This document shows positions 52,874 to 62,000 of a DNA stretch of 64,000 nt, piece by piece; within the stretch, counting starts at the first letter, position 1; the number at the start of each line of letters is the position of its first letter. A program made the translations under genes and the position numbers. Under the pieces are notes generated by a model. The model was not told where the DNA came from and did no database searches. It was given only the letters and a program-made list of their open reading frames with translations. Origin of the DNA: Pontibacter kalidii (GTDB lineage: Bacteria > Bacteroidota > Bacteroidia > Cytophagales > Hymenobacteraceae). Location of the stretch: assembly GCF_026278245.1 (NCBI RefSeq), contig NZ_CP111079.1, positions 4,168,501-4,232,500 on the forward strand, given 5' to 3'.

Positions 52874-54100
52874 ATGAAGTTAATCAAGTATTTATCGGCT
52901 GCGGTTTTGGGAGGGTTCCTGTTGACGGCCTGCTCTAAGGGCGGCCAGCCAACCAGCACAAACCCAGGTGCTTACAGCTCTGCCACTGGTGCTGAGTACG
53001 GCGAAGATGAAGATGCTTTTGATGTTGCCGACTACGCTGAGTTCCCGCAGGGCCCGGGCCTGATCTTTATTGAGGGTGGCCGTACCGTGCTTGGCTCTAT
53101 GGAAGAGGACATCGCCATGACCCGCGACAACGTGGAGCGTACCGTGACTGTGGCCTCTTTTTATATGGACGAAACAGAGGTGGCCAACATCCACTGGCTG
53201 GAGTACCTGCACGATTTGAAGCGCGATTCGCTGCCGGAAGTTTACGCGGCGGCCCTGCCTGATACCACCGTGTGGTCTCAGCAACTGTCTTTCAACGACC
53301 CTTACGTAACGTATTACCTGCGCTACCCAGGCTTCCGCTTCTTCCCGGTGGTAGGCGTAAGCTGGCTGCAGGCCAACGACTTTACTGTTTGGCGCACCAA
53401 CAAGGTAAATAACATTCTTGCCCAGCAGGCTAACGGCGGCGGCAGAAGAGGCTTATTTGGTCGTCGTGGTGGCGACGAGTCGGCAGAAGGCGAGAGACCA
53501 TCGATCGAGTCGGGCTATGTGCTGCCGAACTACCGCCTCCCAACAGAGGCCGAGTGGGAGTACGCTGCCCAGGCAATGATCGGTACGCAATATACCGAAG
53601 ACGAAAACCAGAACAACCGCCGCATGTACCCATGGGACGGCCACCAGGTGCGTAACCCGTATGGCAAGCAGATGGGTAAGTTCCTGGCTAACTTTAAGCG
53701 TGGCCGTGGTGACTATGCTGGTATCGCTGGCTCACTGAACGACGGCGCCATGATCACCGACTACATTTATGCTTACCCTCCAAACGATTTCGGCCTCTAC
53801 AACATGGCCGGTAATGTGAACGAGTGGGTGCAGGATGTGTATCGTCCGCTTTCCTTCCAGGATGTGGAAGACCTGAACCCGTTCCGTCGTGATGGCTTCC
53901 TGGACGAGTCTACTAACTACGACTCCAGCGAAGGTTTTCATTCCCTGGTAAGCGACGAGGTACGTGTTTACAAAGGAGGTTCCTGGAAAGACGTAGCTTA
54001 CTGGCTGTCTCCGGGTACCCGCCGCTTCATGGCGCAGGATTCATCCACAGCCACTATCGGCTTCCGTTGCGCCATGATCAACGCTGGCTCTAACAAGTAA
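52874..54100 (+). CDS. gldJ: Gliding-motility/T9SS lipoprotein GldJ
   Basis: A lipoprotein with an FGE-sulfatase (SUMF1-like) domain required for type IX secretion and gliding. The lipobox is LLTAC (Cys20, MKLIKYLSAAVLGGFLLTAC). The FGE domain (about 60-405) includes GLIFIEGGRTVLGSMEED, SFYMDETEVANIHWLEYL, FPVVGVSWLQANDF, LPTEAEWEYAA, NVNEWVQDVYR and the final TIGFRCAMI. The block LPDTTVWSQQLSFNDPYVTYYLR matches GldJ, not GldK. I use ATG 52874 because the 17-residue upstream extension is not a signal peptide. The partners gldK/L/M/N are not in the window. Confidence 0.92.
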   Translation: MKLIKYLSAAVLGGFLLTACSKGGQPTSTNPGAYSSATGAEYGEDEDAFDVADYAEFPQGPGLIFIEGGRTVLGSMEEDIAMTRDNVERTVTVASFYMDETEVANIHWLEYLHDLKRDSLPEVYAAALPDTTVWSQQLSFNDPYVTYYLRYPGFRFFPVVGVSWLQANDFTVWRTNKVNNILAQQANGGGRRGLFGRRGGDESAEGERPSIESGYVLPNYRLPTEAEWEYAAQAMIGTQYTEDENQNNRRMYPWDGHQVRNPYGKQMGKFLANFKRGRGDYAGIAGSLNDGAMITDYIYAYPPNDFGLYNMAGNVNEWVQDVYRPLSFQDVEDLNPFRRDGFLDESTNYDSSEGFHSLVSDEVRVYKGGSWKDVAYWLSPGTRRFMAQDSSTATIGFRCAMINAGSNK

Positions 54101-54121
54101 GACAGACATCACTTTCATATG

Positions 54122-54150
54122 AAAAGCCCGGGCTCACGCTTCGGGCTTTT
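54122..54150 (+). terminator. gldJ terminator
   Basis: The stem AAAAGCCCG (54122-54130) pairs with CGGGCTTTT (54142-54150), followed by T-rich sequence containing TATACTT. Confidence 0.85.
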
Positions 54151-54168
54151 TACTTTTATACTTTTTTC

Positions 54169-54645
54169 ATGAGCGAGAACAAGCAAGCCCACAAGATCAT
54201 TTTCCGTTTCTACAGCGAAGTTTTTGACCGCGAGATGGTAGAGACGCTCTGGGCACAGGAGGTGGACGCCGATCAGGGCCTTTATAAAATCGACAGCATC
54301 CCCTACTATGTGCCGCTTATCGCCACCGATGATATCGTGCGCGCCAAGTATGACTCGATGGAGGAGGGGCTCCTCTTCCAGGAAACGGTAACGCCTTCGG
54401 GCAACTCCACCATACAGGTTATCCGCCAGAACGAAGACACGCCGCTGCTCGATATCCGGAAAAAGTTTGCGCAACTTGGCTGTGTGTCGGTGGAGGTAAA
54501 CGCGGATTTCTTTGTGCTGGAGGTGCCCCTGACCATCAACTACGCCGTAGTAAAAGAGCTGCTGGACGATTTGGAGGCCGATGGGGAAATAGAGTATGCC
54601 GAGCCGTCTCTCTCAGACGTGCACCGCGAGCAGACGAGCAGTTAA
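54169..54645 (+). CDS. DUF4265 domain-containing protein (158 aa)
   Basis: A small soluble protein; IIFRFYSEVFDREMVETLWAQEVDADQGLYKIDSIPYYVPLIATDD is the DUF4265 signature region, and the second half (IRKKFAQLGCVSVEVNADFFVLEVPL) is also in the family pattern. The biochemical role of DUF4265 is unknown. It starts 19 bp after the gldJ terminator. Confidence 0.82.
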   Translation: MSENKQAHKIIFRFYSEVFDREMVETLWAQEVDADQGLYKIDSIPYYVPLIATDDIVRAKYDSMEEGLLFQETVTPSGNSTIQVIRQNEDTPLLDIRKKFAQLGCVSVEVNADFFVLEVPLTINYAVVKELLDDLEADGEIEYAEPSLSDVHREQTSS

Positions 54646-54663
54646 GTATACCTCAACACAAAA

Positions 54664-54706
54664 CATCGCGGCAGGGGCATCCATTCCAGAATCTCCTGCC
54701 GCGATG
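54664..54706. terminator. Hairpin between convergent genes
   Basis: The 12-bp stem CATCGCGGCAGG (54664-54675) pairs with CCTGCCGCGATG (54695-54706) around a 19-nt loop. T tract is weak, so it may be a stabilising hairpin more than a terminator. It lies between the DUF4265 gene and mqo. Confidence 0.65.
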
Positions 54707-54728
54707 CTATGTATACAGTTTGTTCTTT

Positions 54729-56249
54729 CTATTTCTTCTCCACCGCCGGCACCAGCCCCAGCACCTCGCTGGTATAGTTTCTCACCTGGTCCAGCAAGGC
54801 CGGGTCGCTACTCAGGGATTGTCCGTAGGAAGGAATCATCTCTTTCAGTTTTTCCTGCCACTCCTCGGTGTTAATGCGGTGCATAAAGCAGCGCTCCAGT
54901 AGCCCCAGCATAATAGATACCGCCGTGGAGGCACCGGGCGAGGCCCCAAGCAATGCAGCCAACGTACAGTTGGCACCACTCACCACCTCGGTACCAAACT
55001 CCAGCACGCCTCCCTTGTCGGGGTCTTTCTTTATGATCTGCACCCGCTGGCCGGCCACGGCCAGTTCCCAGTCCTCTGGCCTGGCATTCGGAAAGTAGTC
55101 CTTCAGGGCCTCCACCCGCTCATCCGGCGTTTGCCGTACCTGGTCAATCAGGTAGCGGGTCAACGCCATGTTCCGCAAACCGGCCGACAGCATGGGCCGC
55201 AGGTTACCGGCCTTGATCGATTTGGGCAGATCCATAAAGGAACCTTTCTTCAGGAATTTGGTAGAGAAGCCCGCGTAAGGGCCGAACAGCAACTCGCGTT
55301 TGCCGTTGATATAGCGCGTGTCCAGGTGCGGTACTGACATGGGCGGCGAGCCAACGGCAGCCTTGCCGTATACTTTGGCCTCGTGCCGCTCTATGACGTC
55401 GCGATTCGTGCACCTGAGCCACTGTCCGCTTACCGGGAAACCGCCGTAGCCCTTGCCCTCGGGTATGTCCGATTTTTCCAGCAGCGGCAACGCCCCACCG
55501 CCGGCACCGATAAACACGTAGCGGGAGTAAATCTTGCGTTTCTCGCCGTTCTTTAGGTTCTTCACCGTGATGCGCCAGCGACCGTCCTCCACCTGCCGCA
55601 GCTTCCGCACTTCGTGGGTAAAGTGCATGATCACATTGTTCTCCTCCTGCAAGTGCTTGAACATACTCTGCGTGAGGGCACCGAAGTTCACGTCCGTTCC
55701 CAAATCCATACGTGTGGCTGCCACAGGCTCTTGGCTGTCTCGGCCTTCCATCACCAGGGGTATCCATTCCTTCAGGTCGCGGTGGTCTTCAGAATAAACC
55801 ATGTCCTTGAACAGGTGGCACTGCACCATCGCCTCGTAACGCTTCCGCAGGAAATTCACATTATCCCTGCCCCACACAAAGCTGATGTGCGGTATGTTGC
55901 GGATAAAGGAGGTAGGCAGCTCAATGATTCTGTTCTTGATGAGGTAGGCCCAGAACTGCTTCGATATCTCGAACGACTCGGCAATGCGAACGGCCTTGGA
56001 GGTATCGATGGAGCCGTCGGGTCTTTCGGGAGTGTAGTTAAGTTCGCAGAAGGCGGAGTGGCCGGTACCGGCGTTGTTCCAGGCATCCGAGCTTTCGGCG
56101 GCAGCCACGTCCAGCCTTTCCAGCACCTCTATCTTCAGATCCGGGTTCAGCTCCTTCAGCAGCATGCCCAGCGTGGCACTCATGATCCCTGCCCCGATCA
56201 GCACAACATCCGGTCCTTTGATATCCTTTGCCTCGTTATTATTCTTCAT
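54729..56249 (-). CDS. mqo: Malate:quinone oxidoreductase
   Basis: A membrane-associated FAD enzyme that oxidises malate to oxaloacetate and reduces quinone in the TCA cycle. The FAD motif GAGIMS is at residues 19-24, with LERLDVAAAESSDAWNNAGTGHSAFCELNYTP just after, the signature of MQO. Length 506 is normal. It complements fumC (37.3-38.7 kb), although the genes are not linked. Confidence 0.96.
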   Translation of the reverse strand: MKNNNEAKDIKGPDVVLIGAGIMSATLGMLLKELNPDLKIEVLERLDVAAAESSDAWNNAGTGHSAFCELNYTPERPDGSIDTSKAVRIAESFEISKQFWAYLIKNRIIELPTSFIRNIPHISFVWGRDNVNFLRKRYEAMVQCHLFKDMVYSEDHRDLKEWIPLVMEGRDSQEPVAATRMDLGTDVNFGALTQSMFKHLQEENNVIMHFTHEVRKLRQVEDGRWRITVKNLKNGEKRKIYSRYVFIGAGGGALPLLEKSDIPEGKGYGGFPVSGQWLRCTNRDVIERHEAKVYGKAAVGSPPMSVPHLDTRYINGKRELLFGPYAGFSTKFLKKGSFMDLPKSIKAGNLRPMLSAGLRNMALTRYLIDQVRQTPDERVEALKDYFPNARPEDWELAVAGQRVQIIKKDPDKGGVLEFGTEVVSGANCTLAALLGASPGASTAVSIMLGLLERCFMHRINTEEWQEKLKEMIPSYGQSLSSDPALLDQVRNYTSEVLGLVPAVEKK

Positions 56250-56404
56250 AGCTTATCTTCTTAGTTTCTCTGCTCCTTAAATTTTCTGCCTGCCGCCAAA
56301 CCGGCCGCAAGAGCAGTTAATCTGACTACGGAAAAAAGCAGGGGCATGGCGAAAATCTTCTGCAGGAGGGGCAGGGCCGTGCCGTCATAAAGTATCAACC
56401 TTAC

Positions 56405-57091
56405 CTATGCCGCCGCAATGGTGGCTATACTTACCTCTGCGGCTCCGGCTGCCAGCAAAGCGCGGGCACAGGCCTCCAAGGTGGCACCCGTGGTCAGCAC
56501 ATCGTCTACCAGCAGGATGTGTCTGCCCTGCACCTCTTCCGGCCTTGCCACCTCAAACACCTGCTCCACGTTCTGCCAGCGGTCGAGGCGGCTCTTGCGG
56601 GTTTGGGTGCTGGTGGGGGTGTTACGGCGTATGGCCTTTCCGCTGTAGGGCAGCTTCATACTTTGGGAAAGCCCCCTGGCGAAGCTTTCGGCCTGGTTGT
56701 AGCCCCGGCGGCGCAGTTTATACGTGTGCAGCGGCACGGGCACGATCACATCGAAATGGCTGCTGTAGTGGTAATCGGAGAGGAGGGAACCGTAGCGCTG
56801 CCCCAGGTGCTCGCCCAGTTCTTTGGCGCCTTTATACTTTAACTGATGCAACAACCGCTGTACCCGTCCCTTCGGCATAAAGTATAAATAGGAGAAAGCA
56901 AACCGCACCGGCACCTTGCCCCAGAACCTGCGCTGCAGTGGGTTCAGCTCGGTGGCCCCGTGCACATGGAAATCTGTGTAAGTCAATTTCACGCTGCAGT
57001 CGGTGCAGATGTACTCCTCGCCACGCGCCAGGGCGCCCCTGCAGGCGTAGCAGGTTTGCGGGAACAGCAGACTCAGCAGGTCTTCGAACAT
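56405..57091 (-). CDS. ComF family protein (228 aa)
   Basis: A phosphoribosyltransferase-fold protein, homologous to ComF/GntX. The N-terminal zinc finger is C14-x2-C17 and C29-x2-C32. The PRPP-binding loop VDDVLTTGATLEA is at about residues 195-207, and the LKYKGAKELGEHLG and PVPLHTYKLRRRGYNQ blocks are the ComF signatures. ComF supports natural transformation in some bacteria; in Bacteroidota its role is unproved. Confidence 0.93.
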   Translation of the reverse strand: MFEDLLSLLFPQTCYACRGALARGEEYICTDCSVKLTYTDFHVHGATELNPLQRRFWGKVPVRFAFSYLYFMPKGRVQRLLHQLKYKGAKELGEHLGQRYGSLLSDYHYSSHFDVIVPVPLHTYKLRRRGYNQAESFARGLSQSMKLPYSGKAIRRNTPTSTQTRKSRLDRWQNVEQVFEVARPEEVQGRHILLVDDVLTTGATLEACARALLAAGAAEVSIATIAAA

Positions 57092-57187
57092 GGGCTAGCA
57101 AGTATGGTTTAAGGTATTCTGATGATTTTGCCGTAACTTTATACTTGGACTAATTACAAAGTCATCCTAATCAAGAACAACCTAACA

Positions 57188-57541
57188 ATGAGCTTAGTAG
57201 AAGAATTCAACGACTACCGCACGCGCATGAACGAGCGCATCATGTCATACGACAATAAGGTGATCAAGCGTTTCTTTAACCTCGACACCAACACCTACAT
57301 GGCCGGTGCCCTGGACGTAAAAACGAAGGAGATGCTGGGCCTGGTAGCCTCCATGGTGCTGCGCTGCGACGACTGCATTAAATATCACGTGGGCAAGTGC
57401 TACGAAGAAGGCGTGACAGACGAGCAGTTTATGGAAGTAGCTTCCATCGCCAACCTGGTGGGCGGCTCTATCGTGATCCCGCACTTCCGCCGCGCCGTGG
57501 AGTACTGGGAGGAACTGAAGGAGCGGGGATCTGCCGAATAA
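57188..57541 (+). CDS. Carboxymuconolactone decarboxylase (AhpD-like) family protein (117 aa)
   Basis: A small helical protein of the CMD/AhpD family. The catalytic CxxC is C60-x2-C63 with His67 (RCDDCIKYHVGKC), as in AhpD alkylhydroperoxidases, which points to a thiol peroxidase or disulfide-reducing role. The N-terminal half lacks further motifs. It heads a two-gene run with the 120-aa gene, separated by an AT-rich repeat spacer. Confidence 0.9.
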   Translation: MSLVEEFNDYRTRMNERIMSYDNKVIKRFFNLDTNTYMAGALDVKTKEMLGLVASMVLRCDDCIKYHVGKCYEEGVTDEQFMEVASIANLVGGSIVIPHFRRAVEYWEELKERGSAE

Positions 57542-57612
57542 ATTATTGCTGATTGTTAATTGCTGATTGTTTTCAAGTATAGCAATCAACAGTTAACTAC
57601 TAACAATCAACC
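57542..57612. repeat. AT-rich inverted repeat spacer (TTGCTGATTGTTAA type)
   Basis: Contains TTGCTGATTGTTAATTGCTG and, reversed, AGCAATCAACAGTTAAC, with an AAGTATA between. Same family as at 5597-5690 and 20611-20735, again between co-directional genes. Confidence 0.6.
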
Positions 57613-57613
57613 T

Positions 57614-57976
57614 ATGTACGATAGCGATAACCTGGAACATAACTGGACGCAGCTGCGGGCTGACCTGATGAAGCGTTTCGGCAAAAAGCCGGACATGAAC
57701 GCCATCCTGTTCCTGATCGGGATTCAGGAACTGGGCATGGGCATCCGGGAGTTTACCAAAGAAGAAAAGCAGGACCTGATGCACATCGCCACCTGCCGCG
57801 TCTTCGCCGAGTCGGGCTACTACGAGTTTACCGGTCGCGACGAGGAGGGCTGGCCCCACTTTAAGGCAGTGAAGTCCATCCCTTTTGCCAACCTGAAAGA
57901 GCAGGAGAAAATGCTCAAATGGCACGTGATCGAGTATTTCAACCGTGCCGACGAAATCCGTAAACCTAATCCGTAG
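57614..57976 (+). CDS. Conserved hypothetical protein (120 aa)
   Basis: A soluble Bacteroidota protein without a named domain. Conserved-looking blocks are LMKRFGKKPDMNAILFLIGIQELG and FTKEEKQDLMHIATCRV, then GWPHFKAVKSIPF. I recall homologues next to carboxymuconolactone decarboxylase genes in related genomes, so the pair may be functionally linked. I use ATG 57614 (MYDSDNLEHNW) because the ORF extension upstream is repeat spacer. The function is unknown. Confidence 0.78.
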   Translation: MYDSDNLEHNWTQLRADLMKRFGKKPDMNAILFLIGIQELGMGIREFTKEEKQDLMHIATCRVFAESGYYEFTGRDEEGWPHFKAVKSIPFANLKEQEKMLKWHVIEYFNRADEIRKPNP

Positions 57977-57977
57977 C

Positions 57978-58141
57978 ACGTATTTCGTATCATGTAGTAC
58001 GACAGCCGGCAAAGTATAAAATCAAAGTATAAGCCCATGAAGAAGTATAAAATCCTGAAACTTATACTTGTCTCATCGCTGTTACTGCTTACCAGCGATA
58101 CCGCTAAGAAAAAAAATCGTGCTACCTGATACGAAGTACGT
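57978..58141. repeat. 164-bp element bounded by 25-bp inverted repeats
   Basis: The left arm (57978-58002) reads ACGTATTTCGTATCATGTAG followed by TACGA; the right arm (58117-58141) is its complement with three mismatches. A related word is at 38738-38765. The interior contains a 30-codon ORF. It looks like a small non-autonomous palindromic element. Confidence 0.7.
58037..58129 (+). CDS. Putative 30-aa peptide inside the inverted-repeat element
   Basis: ATG 58037 opens a 30-codon frame with a lysine-rich start and a hydrophobic core (KKYKILKLILVSSLLLLTSD) then a polar KKKNR tail; it resembles a signal peptide or a tiny membrane peptide. The stop is in the right arm of the 25-bp inverted repeat. 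It may be only a chance ORF. No known family. Confidence 0.2.
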   Translation: MKKYKILKLILVSSLLLLTSDTAKKKNRAT

Positions 58142-58161
58142 GTGTCGCAAAAATTTCACCC

Positions 58162-58923
58162 ATGAAAATTATAACCTATAACGTAAACGGCATTCGTGCC
58201 GCTCTTACCAAAGGCTTCGATACCTGGCTGAAGGCCGCCAACCCCGATGTGCTGTGCCTGCAGGAAATTAAGGCCGATGAATCTAAATTTGATAAGGCGC
58301 TGTTTGAGGATATGGGCTACCATGTGTACCTGCATCCGGCCGTAAAGAAGGGCTACAGCGGCGTAGCCATCCTTTCCAGGGATAAACCGCAGCACGTAGA
58401 AGTGGGCTGTGGCATAGACTGCTATGATATGGAAGGCCGTGTGCTGCGCGCCGATTACGGCGACGTGTCAGTGATGAGCGTATACATGCCTTCGGGCTCC
58501 AGTGGTGAGGAGCGCCAGAAGTTTAAGTTCCAGTGGATGGATGATTTCCATGGTTACATGGGCGACCTGAAGCAGACGCTGCCGGGGCTGGTGGTGAGCG
58601 GCGACTACAACATCTGCCATAAGCCCATCGACATCCATAACCCGAAATCCAACGCAAAGAGCTCGGGCTTTCTGCCGGAGGAGCGCGAATGGATGTGCAA
58701 AATAGTAGATAGCGGCTTCATCGACACGTTCCGCCACTTTAACCAGGAGCCGCATAACTATACCTGGTGGAGTTACCGTGCCGGCGCACGCAACAAAAAT
58801 CTGGGCTGGCGTATTGATTATAACATGGCCACCGAAAACCTGCGCAGCCGTTTGAAGCGCTCCGCCATACTTACCGAAGCCAGGCACTCGGACCATTGCC
58901 CGGTGCTACTGGAACTGGAGTAG
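58162..58923 (+). CDS. xthA: Exodeoxyribonuclease III / AP endonuclease
   Basis: A 253-residue ExoIII/APE1-type enzyme that cleaves at abasic sites and acts 3' to 5' on duplex DNA. Catalytic signatures: NVNGIRAA (N7), LQEIKADE (E35), SGDYN, GWRIDYNMAT and the terminal HSDHCPVLLEL (catalytic Asp-His). A typical EEP fold and length. It is monocistronic. Confidence 0.95.
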   Translation: MKIITYNVNGIRAALTKGFDTWLKAANPDVLCLQEIKADESKFDKALFEDMGYHVYLHPAVKKGYSGVAILSRDKPQHVEVGCGIDCYDMEGRVLRADYGDVSVMSVYMPSGSSGEERQKFKFQWMDDFHGYMGDLKQTLPGLVVSGDYNICHKPIDIHNPKSNAKSSGFLPEEREWMCKIVDSGFIDTFRHFNQEPHNYTWWSYRAGARNKNLGWRIDYNMATENLRSRLKRSAILTEARHSDHCPVLLELE

Positions 58924-59063
58924 GGGAGGCATACTAAAATGCGCCGGCAAACAGTTATATGATAGGTATTCCTACTTTTTTATCGCCTGTTGCATAATGC
59001 TTTAGATACTTATGCTTAACTTACAACTATAGCCGCCATGCCTTAACATTATAATAGCGAGAC

Positions 59064-62000
59064 ATGAAACATACCGATGCACTCGATCAGTTGCTGCATC
59101 AATTGCAGGAGTTCAAGCAGAAATTCTACCTCAACATGCTGTTGCGGGGCGGGATTTTCGCGGTTGGGCTCCTGCTTTCCGTTTACATCGTGTACAGCCT
59201 GCTGGAGTACATGTTCTACTTCCCGGAGTATGTGCGGGCGTTCCTGCTCTTCTCGTTTGTGGCGGCGGTTATCTATGTGTTTGTGCGCTGGATAGCCTTG
59301 CCAGCAGCTGCGCTAATAAAGCTGCGGCGGGTGCTCTCCGACGAGCAGGCGGCGCAGCAGGTAGGCGCCTACTTCCCCGAGGTCCGCGACAAGCTGCTTA
59401 ACGCCATCCAGCTGCAGCAGCAGGACCGCAGCAACGAGCTGATCCGGGCAAGTATCGCCCAGCGCAGCCAGCAGTTGCTTTCCTTCAAGTTTAAGGAAGC
59501 CGTTTCGTACCGTGAGAACAAGCCGCTGCTGAAGTACATCGCTCTACCCGCCCTGGTAGCTTTCCTGATCATGCTGGTGTACCCGGCTATCTTCGTGCAG
59601 GGTACCGAACGCATCATCAACTACAAAACGCATTACACGCCGCAGGCGCCTTTCAATTTTGTGGTGCAGAACGAGGGGCTGCAGACATTCCGCGGCGAGG
59701 ATTTTATACTTCACGTGGGAGTGGAGGGCAAGACCGTGCCCAGCGAAGTATACATTAACTACAACGGGCGCCGCCAAAGGTTAAGCCAAAATGCCAACGG
59801 CAGCTATAGTTATACGTTCAAGCAGCTGCAGCGCCCTGTGGATTTTCAGCTGGAGGGCTCCGGTTTCTTCTCCAACAATTACACGTTAAACCTGCTCTCT
59901 CGCCCGAACCTGAAGGACTTCCGGATGCTGGTGCAATACCCAAAATACCTCAACCGGAAAGCCGAGGAGATACAGAACACCGGCAATGCCACCGTGCCCG
60001 AGGGCAGCACCATCACCTGGAACTTCTCCACCTCCGAGACCGATAGCGTAAAGCTCTCTTTTGAGGAGCCGGCCCAAAGTATAAATGCCCAAAAAGACGG
60101 CGGCACGTTTGCTGCCAGCAAGGCCTTTAGCCAGAGCCAGAACTACAGCATCAACCTGCGCAACGCGCACACGACAAACAAAGAGCAGATCAACTACCAG
60201 ATCACCACCATTCCGGACCGCAACCCGCAGATCAGCCTGGAGCAGTACCAGGATACGGCGCTGTACTCCTTTATGGTGTTGGGGGGTGATGTGTCGGATG
60301 ACTACGGGCTGACGCGGCTGGCCCTGACCTACCGCATCAGCAACGGCAAAAACCCTCAGGCAACATACAAAAGCCAGGCCCTGCCGCTAAACAAGCAGCA
60401 GCTCAGCCAGACCTATTACTACCAGTGGAACACGGCCGCCCTTAACCTGCAGCCCGGCGATAAGCTGGAGTACTTTGTGCAGGTATGGGACAACGATGGC
60501 ATCCGCGGCCCCAAAAGCACCCGCACCCGCACCTTCGAGCTCAAGATTCCGGACAAGCGCCAGTTGCAGCAGGAGCTGGACAGCAACTCACAGTCGGTGG
60601 CCAGCCAGATGAGCAAGACGCTGGAGCGGGCAAATCAGCTGGAGCAAGAGCTATCTAAGTCGGAGGAGAAGATGAAGACCAAGCGCGACCTGAACTGGCA
60701 GGACCGCAAGCAGCTGGAGGACCTGGCAGCGAAAAAGCGGCAGCTGGAGCAGGACATCCGTTCCATGAAGGAGCTCTTTGAGGAACTCAACAAGAAGCAG
60801 AACATGCTCAACGAGCCAAGCAGGCAGCTGGCCGAGAAGGCGCAGGAACTGCAGAAACTCATGAACGACCTGCTGGACCCCGAGACAAAGAAGCTGTACG
60901 AAGAGCTGGAGAAGCTACTGCAGCAACAGCAGCCCAACGACCAGGACCTGCAGCAGCTTCTGAGCAAACTCGATAACCGGGAGAAGAACCTGGAGCGTGA
61001 ACTGGAGCGGGCCCTGGAGCTGTTCAAGCAGCTGCAGTTTGAGCAAAAACTCGACAACATCGCCAACAAGCTGGAAGAGATGGGGGAGAAGGAGCAGCAG
61101 TTGGCCCAGAAAACCGAGCAGAAGCAAGAGAGCAACCAAGCCTTACAGGAGCAGCAGAAAGAGCTGCAGCAGGATTTTGAGAATGTGAAAGAGCAGATGG
61201 AGGAACTCAAGGACCTGAACAAGCAACTGGACAACCCGAACCAACTAAACGAGCAGCAACAGCAGCAGGACCAGCAAAGCATAGAGCAGCAGATGGAGCA
61301 AAGCCAGGAGCAGCTTCAGAAGAACGAAAACAAAAAGGCCAGCGAGTCGCAGCAGAAGGCGGGGCAGCAAATGAAGCAGATGGCCCAGCAGATGGAGGAG
61401 ATGAAGAGCAGCATGAGCATGGCCGGCATGCAGCAGAACCTCGACAACCTCCGCGACATCCTCGAGAACCTGATCACGCTCTCCTTCGACCAGGAGGACT
61501 TGATGAAGCAGTTCCGCAGCGTGAACCAGAGCGATCCACGCATGGTGGAGCTGTCGCAGCGGCAGCTAAACATCCGCGACAATGCCCAGGTGATAGAGGA
61601 TAGCCTGTTTGCGCTAGCCAAAAAAGTATTCCAGATCGAGTCGTTCGTGACACGGGAGGTAGCCGCCATGAACCAGAGCATGGACAACAGCGTGCAGGAG
61701 CTCCGCGACCGTAACCTGGGCAAAGCCACCGGACAGCAGCAATTGGCTATGACGAGCATGAACAACTTGGCCCTGATGCTCAACGACGCCCTGAAGCAGA
61801 TGCAGCAGGCGATGCAGCAAATGCAGGGCGGCATGGCCGGAAAACAGAAGAGCAATAAGCCGATGCCCGGCAACATGGGTGAATTGCAGCAACAATTGAA
61901 CAAAAAAATCGAAGATCTGAAAAAAGGAGGCAAATCAGGCAAGGCACTTTCTGAAGAATTAGCTAAATTGGCTGCGGAGCAGGAGGCTCTCCGAAATGCC

